Below the pieces are notes generated by a model. That model made no database searches. It saw only the letters and a program-made list of their open reading frames with translations, and had not been told where the DNA came from. The translations under genes and the position numbers were made by a program. From contig CM119263.1 of the NCBI GenBank assembly GCA_051294375.1, positions 24,347,657-24,411,656 of the forward strand: 64,000 nt of DNA, read 5' to 3'. Shown here in pieces: positions 1-9,908 of the stretch; positions within the stretch are counted from its first letter, which is position 1, and each line of letters starts with the position of its first letter. This DNA comes from Paraspadella gotoi (taxonomy: Eukaryota > Chaetognatha).

Positions 1-540
1 TTAAGCGAAGGTGGAGAGCGGAGGTGGGGCGGACAGCTGACGAGAGGCTGCTGCGAGGCTGCCGCGAGACGGACCAACAGAACCCAACAGAATTCCTGTT
101 TGAAATGCTTGCCGCGCCCCTAGTCGGTCGGTCCGTCATGCGCATCCCGTTGCAACAGGAAGATGATGGAATCCTGAAGAGACGATGTTCACTTGTCTCC
201 ATTCTCATTGCCGGGATTTTGTTCAGTTGGTCGAACCGCGTGTTATTCTTGTGAATTTAGGCTATATTTGATTATCAACAGGTACTTACAACATCGCCGT
301 CGTCAGTCTTCTTGTTTTCCGAATTTTATTAGCTCATCGTCGATTGATATATTGTTCGGTTTGGCGCCAACACAGAAACTGGTAGATTTCCTTTCGTTTG
401 GCAATGCATTGGCAATCCTCCTGCATGACTTCTAAGCCCGCATCAAATCTATTAATTCTTTGAGCAGTTAAATTATCTCGGATTGGATTTTATTTTATTT
501 TTTATATTTTTTTTAGTTTTTCTTTTGATATACATTCGCA
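1..540. other. Upstream region of RANGAP1, no gene supported
   Basis: No ORF here resembles a known protein; the two short + strand ORFs (24-254 and 193-435) have no recognisable motifs. The first 150 bases are GC-rich, then the sequence becomes T-rich. A pyrimidine tract followed by TTTAG just before 520 could be the acceptor of a 5' UTR intron, but this cannot be settled without transcript data. The stretch probably holds the RANGAP1 promoter and 5' UTR. Confidence 0.5.
360..370. promoter_or_regulatory. Possible E2F site (TTTGGCGCCAA)
   Basis: TTTGGCGCCAA is a near-perfect palindromic E2F-type element (consensus TTTSSCGC) about 170 bp before the RANGAP1 start codon. A TGCGCA core (139-144) resembling half an NRF1 site lies further upstream. 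The motif is seen in the sequence; its function is inferred only from position. Confidence 0.3.
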
Positions 541-3500
541 ATGACTTCGGTATCAATCAACGCGCTGAGTGCGATGCTCAGTTCGACATCAGTGGCCGGC
601 AACGAAGTCAGTTTCGAAGGCCAAGGACTCAAACTGAACAGTCCCGAAGATGCCAAAGTCGTTATCGATGCCATCGACAGATGCGAGAACTTAAATATTT
701 TGAAGTTGGAAGGAAACACTTTGGGAGTGGAAGCCGCTGAGGCGATCGCCAAGGCCTTAGAACGACATCCCGAATTTGAGCGCGCGCTGTGGAAGGATAT
801 GTTTACGGGAAGATTAAAGACAGAAATACCTCCCGCACTACAGCATCTGGGAGGCGCGATCGTTTCCGCCGGCGCTCATTTGGTCGAGCTCGACCTCAGT
901 GACAATGCATTTGGTCCCATCGGAATCGACGCGGTGGCAGCATTGCTCGAAAGCGCCAGCGCGTATACTTTGCAGGAATTAAAGTTTAACAACCAAGGTT
1001 TGATGAATAATATATTATGGCAACAGCCGGGTTGCCTGTTGATGCCCATTGGGATGGGGCATTCTCACTGTTGGCTTTGGGGTTTCCGACCCTCAGTGAC
1101 GCCTCCAGTCACTGGCGCGGTTACCCTAGGACGGTCTCGCTTTGCCAACGCAGAGGGAAGTCGTTAGGACTGTGGATGGAACACTACGCCTGGGATGGTG
1201 TGTTCCCCCTCTGAGTCAATGGATTTGGCTGATGGATGGTGGACGTGAGGCGGTGTGAATATACCGCCACAGGATCCCCGGGCCAAGACATCACTCAGGT
1301 TCCTCAAGCCTGAGAGGTGTCTGACAAGACTGTTACCATAGTGGAGAGAGAGAGAGAGAGCGCGAGTTGTGGGGGCATAGGCGTTTGTCGTAGCGTACCC
1401 CAGGGGCATAGGCGTTTGTCGTAGCGTACCCAAAGTCGGCAGGGCATAGGCGTTTGTCGTAGCGTACCCTGAGAAGGTTGCGTGTTCGATAGTAGGGCTC
1501 CCACCACTTATGGCAACAGCCGGGTTGCCTGTGATGCCCATTGGGATGGGGCATCTCACTGTTGGCTTTGGGGGCTTCCGACCCTCAGTGACACCTCCAG
1601 TCACTGGCGCGGTTACCCTAGGACGGTCTCGCTTTGCCAACGCAGAGGGAAGTCGTTAGGACTGTGGATGGAACACTACGCCTGGGATGGTTGTTCCCCC
1701 TCTGAGCCAATGGATTTGGCTGATGGATGGTGGACGTGAGGCGGTGTGAATATACCGCCACAATATACTTATTAAAAGTTGAAAATAAAGCTATTTAAAA
1801 TTGTTTTTCGAAGGTATGGGAATAGGCGGCGGAAAGCGACTCGCCAAATGTCTCATAACGTCACATATTCGAGGCTCGTCCGCCGGGACGCCTTTGAAGT
1901 TGAAAGTCTTTATTGCCGGAAGAAACCGATTAGAAAATCCTGGTATGATATCGACTTTAGAATTAGAAATACCGTATTTGTACTTCACATGAGCGAATAT
2001 TTGCAAGTTTTTAATTTACCCCTAGGTGCCATCGCCCTTGCCGAGGCTTTTGGTAGAATCGGAACATTAGAAGAAGTCCAAATGCCGCAAAACGGCATTT
2101 ATAGTCCCGGGATAACGGCGCTTTCGAATGCATTCGCCAAGAACCCCAACATGAAGCACATCAATCTGAACGACAACACCTTTACGGCCGTCGGAGCAAA
2201 GGCGATGGCGGAGAACGCCTTGCCTCATCTCATCCACCTCGAGGTTACTTTTCTTTCCTGTTTTTAGTGCGAATTTAAAGAATATTGACATTTAATTGAT
2301 TCTTTATGAAATTGGTAGAACCAATATAAAAATATTATTATTATTATTATTATTTAACAGAAGTGTAACTTCGGCGATTGCTTGGTTAGGACGGAAGGAG
2401 CCGAAGCCATTTCCGCTGTTCTCAAAACCGGAAGTTTTTCTTATCTCAAGGAACTTATACTTTCCTTTAATGAAATTAAAAAGGAAGGAGCAGTGGCCTT
2501 GGCTGAAGCCGGTAATTATTGCGTTAAGACTTAAGTTTACTGATTCTAGACATTTTAAATTTCGGAGAAATATTTGATTTTCAAATATATGTGTAATTGT
2601 GTATCTTTTCATTAATCTTGATAAAGCATCGTCTTTGGATAACCTGGCACGATTGGATTTGAATGGAAATAAGATCGGCGAGTATTCGTGCGAGGAAATA
2701 AAAAATCTCTTCGAGGATCAGGATGTCCTGGGATCGTTCAGCGAGGACGAAGGAAGCGACGATGACAACGACGAAGAGGAAGACGACGAAGACGACCATG
2801 AAGATGTGTCGTCCGACTCGCGCGATGAATCTCGAGTCGAAGATCGCTCTATCATCTCGGTTCAGGAAGTCGATCTGATCATCCCGGAAAAGGTCACAGC
2901 GGCCGACATTTTCATTTGTCCCTCCAAGGAAAAAATATTCGCGCTCGACGGCGGAATCGATGGAGGTACATTCTAGAATAACGATTGTCGTCGTCAATAA
3001 ATAAAGTTTGTTGATGTTCACTCTTTACAGATGGAACCAAAGCCAAAAATGAAGTTCTACGGTATCTGGGTGAAACTGTCTCAGATTGCAGCTCTTCCAT
3101 TCGCGCCGTTCTTAAATTGTCGACGGCACTAAAGAACAAAAGCGACAAGCATCTTTACGAGATCATCTGTCTCTGTTGCGACGCTATACTCGAAAATTAC
3201 TTTCGATCCAATGGAAAGGAAAAGGATGATCGAAGTACTTCGTAAGTGTAACTCTTACTAAAAAATCCACACTGAATTTTTATAGACAATGCGATCAATT
3301 TTCGAAAAGTTTTCATGCATTTTTTAAAACTATTATTAGGATTGACGCAGAAACGAATCTTTTCACCAACGAGCTACTCGTTCAATTGGGTCTTTTGAAG
3401 AGCGAAAATAAAGACCTCTTGTTGGTTACCCAAGATTTGTGGGCTCCCGCGTTTGTCCTCGATCATGTGATAAAACAGAACTATTTTCCTCGTCGAACCA

Positions 3501-3598
3501 AGCAAGTGATGCAAGTCTTTTTTAGTGGCACTGGCAAGTCATTGGACTCGATGAAAGAGATGAGACATCAAATTATGACGACTCTATTTTCGAGTTAA
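541..3598 (+). CDS. RANGAP1: Ran GTPase-activating protein 1, 7 coding exons
   Basis: Activates GTP hydrolysis by Ran on the cytoplasmic face of the nuclear pore, which drives nuclear transport. Coding exons: 541-997, 1814-1942, 2026-2243, 2361-2511, 2627-2965, 3031-3241, 3340-3598, all with GT-AG introns and closed phases. They give 587 residues, the same length as human RANGAP1. The N-terminal two thirds is a leucine-rich-repeat domain with family signatures [36 protein letters not shown] and NLNDNTF. Exon 5 encodes a strongly acidic tract (rich in D/E after SFSEDEG), as in other RanGAPs. Exons 6-7 encode the helical RanGAP1 C-terminal domain. It keeps GLLKSENK, where Lys522 lies in a psi-K-x-E SUMO motif matching human LKSE. 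The ATG at 541 aligns with the family start. Intron 1 (816 bp) is enlarged by a 748-bp mobile element; the other introns are 65-117 bp. Identification is firm; exon 4 could begin 3 bases later. Confidence 0.95.
1015..1762. mobile_element. Small element with terminal direct repeats (TRIM-like) in RANGAP1 intron 1
   Basis: Two direct repeats, 1015-1271 and 1508-1762 (257 and 255 bp, a few small differences), bracket a 236-bp centre. Both begin TTATGGCAACAG and end CCGCCACA. The whole is flanked by a 5-bp duplication ATATA (1010-1014 and 1763-1767), so it is an insertion and not a local tandem duplication. Each repeat can fold into at least five hairpins, for example GGCAAC/GTTGCC, ATGCCC/GGGCAT, CAGTGA/TCACTG, GGAACAC/GTGTTCC and GGCGGT/ACCGCC. 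No protein is encoded. Direct repeats with a 5-bp duplication suit a terminal-repeat retrotransposon in miniature, but I see no clear primer-binding site or polypurine tract and the ends are not TG...CA exactly at the duplication boundary. The class is therefore inferred. Confidence 0.75.
1373..1469. repeat. Three copies of a 28-bp unit inside the intron-1 element
   Basis: The unit begins GGGCATAGGCGTTTGTCG and ends TAGCGTACCC. It occurs without change at 1373-1400, 1404-1431 and 1442-1469, with spacers of 3 and 10 bp. It lies in the centre of the terminal-repeat element, just after a short (GA)n run at about 1343-1360. Confidence 0.9.
2301..2337 (+). repeat. Fragment of dispersed repeat family A in RANGAP1 intron 3
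   Basis: TTTATGAAATTGGTAGAACC followed by AATATAAAAAT matches the 5' end of the copy at 8,033. Only the first ~35 bases are present, just before an ATT-rich run and the exon 4 acceptor. Confidence 0.55.
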
Positions 3599-3758
3599 AA
3601 TTTACGTTTTATCCCTGGTTACCATTTTAGTGATATATTTTTGAAAAATGGTTGATAAAAAAACTTCGTTCTTTATCATCATCGTCCCTTGTGTTAATAA
3701 TTATAATGTTATTGATTTGTATCAGTCACTTTTTTAAGAAAACAATAATTCGATTTTG
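3599..3758. other. 160-bp spacer between RANGAP1 and the ZnF-UBP gene
   Basis: AT-rich, with no canonical AATAAA visible. It must hold both the 3' end of RANGAP1 and the 5' leader of the next gene, so the two genes are very tightly packed. Polycistronic transcription with trans-splicing is possible but not shown by the sequence. Confidence 0.5.
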
Positions 3759-4262
3759 ATGGCGAACTCTGGAGAAGGAAAGCACGAAGACGCGGGGGCA
3801 GTAGGCGGGGCTTCCTTTGCCGAAGATCCCTTGGCCGCCGTCAACGCCGGAGAGGGTTTTGCGGTTGTGCCGCTCGACTGGTGCCCTCATCTTGAAAAGA
3901 GTTTGAGGCCTGTCCCTCCGGATGGAATCGATGTGCATAAAGTACTAGATAAGAATATTTGGGAAAATTTGTAATTGTTAAAAAACTTTGACAATTTATG
4001 ATTATTAAATTAGCCATGCGCGGACTGTGGCGACGAAAAAGAAAATTGGATATGCTTGACTTGCTTCAACGTCAGTTGTGGAAGATTCGTGCAGGAGCAC
4101 GCTGTTGTCCACGGAGTTGTGAATCAACATCCTCTTGTGCTGTCATTTTCCGATTTATCGGTTTGGTGTTACGTGTGTGATTCATATGTACATCATGAGA
4201 CATTACTGGAAGCTAAGAAGATTGCTCACAAAAACAAATTCGGTAGCTTTCCGTTGGTGTGA
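3759..4262 (+). CDS. Stand-alone HDAC6-type ZnF-UBP (BUZ) protein, 2 exons
   Basis: Exons 3759-3941 and 4014-4262 (phase-0 intron of 72 bp) give 143 residues. After a low-complexity N-terminus of about 36 residues the rest is one zinc finger of the UBP/BUZ class, closest to the C-terminal finger of HDAC6. Signatures are W41-C-P-H44, C63-x2-C66, NWICLTC (C75, C78), C83-G-R85, H90, H94, H100, SVWCYVC (C113, C116) and YVHH. In HDAC6 this fold binds the free C-terminal Gly-Gly of ubiquitin; the matching Arg (R85), Trp (W112) and tyrosines (Y114, Y119) are kept, so ubiquitin binding is likely. No deacetylase domain precedes it: the RANGAP1 stop lies 160 bp upstream, so it is not a truncated HDAC6 in this window. 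The cellular role is unknown. The ATG at 3759 is the first in frame; a TTG precedes it. Confidence 0.9.
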
Positions 4263-4923
4263 AGTTTTAATTTATTTGCTCTTATTTATTCATAAATTGA
4301 AATATAAATATATTAACATTCCGATCTTGCCTTTTTTTTCATAATTCTTAATGATTACATTACAACATACTTCTAAAAGTAGGCTTCATTGGAAATCAAA
4401 CCATTTTTCCAAAAAATGAAATTAAGAATTTTAATCAAAATTTGAATTGGTTGGCATGGTCGAGGGGTAAACGAACCAAAAATTAAACCCATGAAGAAAA
4501 CGATTTCGTGCTTGACAATCTATCGGTTTTGCTAAACAACTATAATGTTGACGGCTATACTACTGGCTTACTACTGCAGATCTCACAGATTTGCTCGTCT
4601 TATCTTTTGTTTTTCACTTCGTCATCGTGGCGGAGTAAGGTTTCACATGTCGAAGGCATGCGTAAATTCTTGGTCCTCCATCAAAACAAAACTAAATTTA
4701 AACGAAATTTCCTTTTTCAGTTATTTAAAATACGTTACTCTATTATGATTATCATGTTGGAGAGTAAATAGGTTGCAATTATCGCCCGTTTTGTCTCAAA
4801 AAACACTCATAAAAGTTTAATGTTAAGCTCAGTTGCAGTCCAAAAGCAAATGAAATGGCATTTTAACAACGAAATATAAGAACTTTCGAAACATTTTTGG
4901 TTGAAATATTAAGCTCATTTAAA
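4263..4923. other. Intergenic region, nothing recognised
   Basis: AT-rich sequence between the ZnF-UBP gene and the glycine-zipper gene. Short ORFs at 4508-4771 and 4545-4748 have no motif and no splice partners that make sense. It presumably holds the 3' UTR of one gene and the promoter of the next. Confidence 0.6.
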
Positions 4924-6419
4924 ATGGCTGATGCTAACTACGAAAAAGAAAAGTTGCAAGTTGGAAGCGATGCCGCCGCTCGAAGTGCTGGTAAAAATAA
5001 TAAGCGAAAACGGATTGTCATTTGCAGTGACCCTGTGATTGAAATTCTCGATGCCTCGACGAGCATTGACATTTTTGCTGGTTAATCATGGTCAATTGGT
5101 CATGATCCCTTGGACTCCAGGCGTCACTAGCGAGGCGAGATAGGTTACTTAACAATTATTTTTTTAATCGTTGTAAGGAGCGTATGTTGGATCGGACCTT
5201 GGCGGACAGGTTGGGGGTATGGTGGGTCCCCCTGTCATTGGAAACATTGTCGGAAATATAGTAGGCGAAAAAGTCGGGTACGATGCCATTCAAAAACTGG
5301 GCATCGATGAAAAAGCAAATAAGGTCAGAATTTAAAAAAAAAAAAAGAATTTAATGCAACGAATATGGAGATTAAATGCCTATAATATAGCTATATTTTT
5401 TATAAAAGGTTAGCAAAAACATGGAGAGGGTTATCGGAAAAAGAAATGCCGACAAAGTTGCCGAGGTGGCCATGACGTCTTTTGGCTATTCGATAACAGA
5501 AACCTGTGTTTGTTGTCCCTGCTTACCAGGTTAGTTTGATTATTGTCCGAAATTGATAGCTTCCCTTTTCCTGAACTATTTTATTTACAGCGTCGCAGTT
5601 ACTATTTTTCGTTATTTTGGGATTTTTTTGTTATAATTGTTATCGATTATCTTATGGAATAAAATATAGTGCGGGTTGTTGTACCAACTGCTCCACCAAT
5701 TTTACCTTTAAAGACTTTCCACATGCAAATTCCTCGTCGATGCAAAAGGTATGAATTTACAGTGACGAATAGTTATTAAATAATTTTATCTATGTAAATT
5801 CTTTCATAAAAAAGTAACAACAATTTAGGAATTTCCATGTTTCGAAAACATCACTTACTATTTAATTGTTGGATCGGCTGTCTGGATTGCATTTTTACCT
5901 TTTTATTTGTTTACATTGTTTGGAAATTGTTGGAGACAGGTAATACTTTTTCCGCATCTCTGTTGCTTACTCTAAAGAGTATTAAAATTTTTCATATCAC
6001 TTATCAGTGTTGTTGCCTATTTTGCGATCCCGTAGTCTGCTGCACCGCCATCACCGACTTGCTCAAACGATGTCTCTGCGAATGTGGAAATTTTAGGTTA
6101 GTTTTTAATTTTCAAATGATAAAAATTAGTGTTTGTTTCTCGATTTCATTACAGTTTCATTCAGTTCCTATGGTTTTCAATGTGCGCTTTCCAAATATGT
6201 TGGACAATTTACGGAGCATACTGGCTGATTCATGTCATTTTAGAGGACGTTTATGTGGACAAAAATCTAATCGTCATTTCTGTCATCTCAATGGTGTTCG
6301 ATCTCGTCATTATTTTTAATGAAATTTTTCATAAGGTTTACCATGACCAACGAATGCGAGAACAACAACTTGAAAAACAGATGCGTGAAGCAGAAATGCC
6401 ATCGGAAGGAACGAAATAA
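4924..6419 (+). CDS. Unrecognised glycine-zipper, cysteine-rich multi-pass membrane protein, 7 exons
   Basis: Exons 4924-5080, 5178-5323, 5409-5529, 5591-5748, 5829-5939, 6008-6096, 6155-6419 join in frame to a 348-residue protein; all introns are GT-AG, 58-97 bp. Residues 1-50 are hydrophilic. Residues about 56-86 form a glycine zipper with many G-x3-G steps (GGQVGGMVGPPVIGNIVG). Four hydrophobic stretches follow: about 145-160, 204-226, 262-283 and 290-310. Between them lie cysteine clusters ETCVCCPCLP, SAGCCTNCS and CCCLFCDPVVCC, the last ending in KRCLCECG, which could be palmitoylated or bind metal. The C-terminus is charged and helical (HDQRMREQQLEKQMREAE). I recognise no family. Closed phases across seven exons argue strongly that it is a real gene; the function is not known. 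AATAAA overlaps the stop at 6415-6420. Confidence 0.85.
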
Positions 6420-6849
6420 AAGTTAATAAAATCGTATAATTTATAAAATTTTTATCGCTTGGCTTTTCTTTCTTTTATTGTTGCCTTAATTTATATAATA
6501 TGGCAGTACATATGATATTTTACTATGTTTACTTCTTGGATTATACTTATTCCGAACTTTACAGAAAAGAAAAATGTTACTTCGTATTCAGCTTGGTTCT
6601 TCCTTCTTTTGTACTGTATTCTCAGAACTTCTAATAATGTCAGTTTAAAATGTTACTGTTGGTGAGGAGTACCGTAATATACTCGCAAACGGATTATGTT
6701 GAATTTAACTTATGTTTATTTTACTTAAAATTTTCCCGTTTAATCACGATAATATTCATGAGATGCTTATTTTTACTAGGTGAAAACATTAAAATGTTAA
6801 TATTAAGTTAAACTCCATATTTAAATACAAGTAAATTCTAAATGAAATA
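6420..6849. other. Intergenic region, nothing recognised
   Basis: AT-rich spacer with further AATAAA-like words just after the stop of the upstream gene. It presumably contains that gene's 3' UTR and the SELENOI promoter. No TATA box or other clear element can be assigned against the high AT background. Confidence 0.6.
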
Positions 6850-7612
6850 ATGGAGTTTTTACACATGAAGTATTTGAATGCGGATCATCTCAATGGCTTT
6901 GATTCCTATAAATACAGTTCCGTTGATACATCACCAGTTAGTATTTACATAACACACCCATTCTGGGAATGGTGCGTGAAGGTAATTTTTGAAAAGCCTG
7001 ATGTGGAAAACAGCTTTCATGAAAATATTTAAATTTAATTCATATTTGTCTTTAAAACCAGTTTTGTCCGAAATGGTTGGCCCCAAACCTAATGACGTTC
7101 ATTGGTTTCCTTTTACTCGTGGCAAATTTTATTATTTTGACTTATTATGACCCGAACTTTCTTGCAAGCTCTGGGGCAGAGTTACAAAATCCCATTCCAA
7201 GTAATCACAAAATTATTGTTCGAGAGATTTAAAACATTCCGTATTATACATATGTTAATATTGGCCAGTTACTGAGTTAGATTAAATGACATTAATAATT
7301 GTATATTTTTTAAAATTTTTATAAAGACAAGAATTTATTTTATTTAGGGTGGGTTTGGTTATTTTGTTTCTTCAGTCAATTTTTTGCGCATACCCTGGAT
7401 GGTTGCGATGGGAAACAGGCTAGACGAACGGGTGAGGAATGGGTGAACTTACTTCACAAAGTTTTCTTTTTTGCCATCTTACTCTGAGCTTTCATATTCA
7501 TCTTTTGATTGTGATTTCCTCAGGCTCGTCGACGCCATTGGGAGAGCTTTTTGATCACGGATTAGATTCCTGGTCTTGCCTTTTTATGCCTATTGCAGGT
7601 ATTTTTTTTAAT

Positions 7613-7652
<40 letters not shown>

Positions 7653-9884
7653 TCCTGAATTCCTCCTTCTTTCTCAACCTCTGCAGTGTTTTTATCATTC
7701 TTTATACATGACTTTTATTTATTGTAGTTTACTCCGTGTTTGGACGATCTACAGAATACTCAATATCACCAATAAGATTCTATTTTGCTATTTGTATGGT
7801 CTGCCTTCAATTTTATCTCAGCCATTGGGAAAAATATAATACCGGTGTTTTGTTTTTACCTTGGGGTTATGACGCCAGTCAGGTAATTATGAACAAAATT
7901 ATTAGCAAAGAAAATTTGTTTTTGTTTCAACAATGATTTTATTTGACTTAAACAAAAACAAATTCTCTTTGCTAATCTCATAACACAACGAAACGAAAGG
8001 TTATTATCGAAATAAATTCTAAATAAATTTTATTTATGAAATTGGTACAACCAATATAAAAATTATCCATTCATTTAATAAATAAGCTATCTTGTCCCTG
8101 ACTTTGGACAGGCTTTGGTGGTTTAAGGCCTCCATCACACTTACTAGATAATAACATAGCAGGTTTCTGCAAGCTTTCAATCAAGACTCTCTCACAGTCT
8201 TATTTATTCACTCCCAGTGAACCTGGCTTCCCTATCAATGAAGTGGTATAATATTTCAAAGAATGTTTCAATTGTATGAAAAGACCACTCCCTTAAGTAT
8301 TAGATCGGGGAATACTATATTGTATATTTTTATATTTTTATGTAATATGTATATTTTTTACGGGTAAATGAAAAAATGAAATAAAATATTTTAAGGATAA
8401 AGTTGATTTTCTGTGTATAAGTAAATAATTATTGATATCATATAGCTTAATACTAAAAGCAAATAATGCATACAAAGAAACTCACATAGAGTTTAAGTAT
8501 AATAATATATTTAAAAATATATTGATAATGTGATGAAATGATTGTTTTTGTGAAATTGTCATAAAAATTGAGTAGGCCAGATTTTTTTTTTATTTGAACC
8601 ACACTCCTGTTTTTAATCGCATTTTACCGAACAATATTCATTCGAATCACAAAAAGCCAAATTTTTCAAATATATCATTTCCTCCCGCGATTTTGATATT
8701 AAAGTCCAAAGTTTTGGCGACCTATCCATTTTCCATGATGGTACGGTAACTGATATAGAAGAATTTAAAAAACTTTTTTTTTCAGCTTGCCCTAATGTTT
8801 GTTTACCTCGTTACATTTATTTTTGGAGCACAAATGTGGCTTATGTCTTTACCCGGTAACAGGCTGAAAATAAGTTAAGTATGATAAAAACCTCTCAATT
8901 CACTAACCTCTTGTCTTAAATCTTCATAGTTATCCACCTGTCCTTTGCTCAATGTTGTGAAATATTTTTCTACTTTGCCGCCATTGCCTTGACGCTTCCA
9001 ATGAGTTTGTGGAACATGTGAGTAACCGAATACGGGATTACCGCCAGCGTGGGAATTTGCTAGATCACAGATTTGTCTTTGGTTCCCAGATTCAACGCGT
9101 ACAAGAACAATACTGGAAAGGGACACTCGTTCCTAGAAGCAAATCTTCCTTGGCTGCCGATCATTATTCTATTCGGGCTGACGACGGCCTGGGCTTTACT
9201 TTCTCCTACTGGGATCGTCGATGGTCAACCGCGACTTTTTTACTGGATGTTCGGAACCATCTTTTCTAACATAACTTGCCAGCTCATTGTTGCCCAGGTA
9301 AAGCGGAATTTGAACGCCACTCGGAATACTGCTACACGTTAATTTTGATATTAAAGATGATAATTTTATTATTATTATTATTCTATTATATTTTGTGGAA
9401 TTGAGACACATTGCTATGAAATTGAAATTGTGTTCCAGATGTCATCGACGAGAGCTCCTTATTTCAACTTGTTGCTCATTCCATTGTGCGTTGCTGTTTT
9501 GGCTCTGTTCTTGCCCCAAGGAAAAAACTTGGAAAACTGGTAAGAAGCTGAATGTGAGGCTCTAGTTTTTTTCGTTGTCGTTGAAGTTGTGTCGTCTATA
9601 AAATAGTGTAGTGACTAGTCTATGATGTAGTCACCCTTTTTCCTTATTAGTTCTTTGGTTATCGTGAACGTTCTGTCCACTGTGGCCCATATTCACTACG
9701 GAATCTGCGTCGTCAAGCAGATGAGCGATCATTTCAACATATTTACTTTTTCTCTACAAGTAATTTATTTCGATGGGTCCCTTCAAAACGTAATTTAATT
9801 AAATGGCGTAAAACTTTTTTTCATCAGAAAAAGCCGTGCTTTGATAACGACAAAGCCTTGTTCGAAGAGACGGATACCGAATGA
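6850..9884 (+). CDS. SELENOI: Ethanolaminephosphotransferase (EPT1/SELENOI family), 11 exons
   Basis: Transfers phosphoethanolamine from CDP-ethanolamine to a lipid acceptor, making phosphatidylethanolamine and plasmalogen precursors at ER/Golgi membranes. Exons: 6850-6981, 7062-7200, 7348-7431, 7524-7598, 7728-7882, 8786-8855, 8930-9017, 9090-9297, 9439-9539, 9651-9759, 9828-9884; 405 residues up to TGA 9882-9884. The CDP-alcohol phosphotransferase signature D-G-x2-A-R-x8-G-x3-D-x3-D is complete: [10 protein letters not shown] in exon 3 and GELFDHGLD in exon 4. Other matches to human SELENOI are [40 protein letters not shown] and AHIHYG. It is polytopic with about ten hydrophobic helices. 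The vertebrate protein has Sec near its C-terminus; here the tail runs [18 protein letters not shown] then TGA, and the frame continues seven codons (LFTTDHL) to TAA 9906-9908. An alternative start is Met 6865. Intron 5 (903 bp) carries a dispersed repeat. Confidence 0.93.
7616..7649. repeat. (TC)n microsatellite in SELENOI intron 4
   Basis: Uninterrupted TC dinucleotides just after the donor of intron 4. It is the only long CT tract inside the gene cluster. Confidence 0.95.
7901..7976. repeat. Inverted repeat (27-bp arms) in SELENOI intron 5
   Basis: Arms 7901-7927 (starting ATTAGCAAAG) and 7950-7976 (ending CTTTGCTAAT) pair with one mismatch around a 22-nt loop. The hairpin begins 18 bases after the intron 5 donor. 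It could affect splicing or be a small hairpin RNA; the sequence alone does not say. Confidence 0.8.
8033..8310 (+). repeat. Dispersed repeat family A, copy in SELENOI intron 5
   Basis: Best-preserved copy of an interspersed repeat. Landmarks are AATTGGTACAACCAATATAA, TTAATAAATAAGCTATCTTG, TTTAAGGCCTCCATCAC, AACCTGGCTTCCCTATCA and ACTCCCTTAAGTATTAGATC. It has no coding capacity and no clear terminal inverted repeats; a SINE or MITE remnant is possible. Confidence 0.8.
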
Positions 9885-9908
9885 CTTTTCACCACCGACC
9901 ATCTTTAA

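Noticed and set aside
1230-1271. Hammerhead-ribozyme-like CTGATGGATGG near the end of the terminal repeat (retrozyme idea)
   Set aside because: The conserved CUGANGA and GAAA core is not met and the flanking stems do not pair as required, so a retrozyme is not supported by eye.
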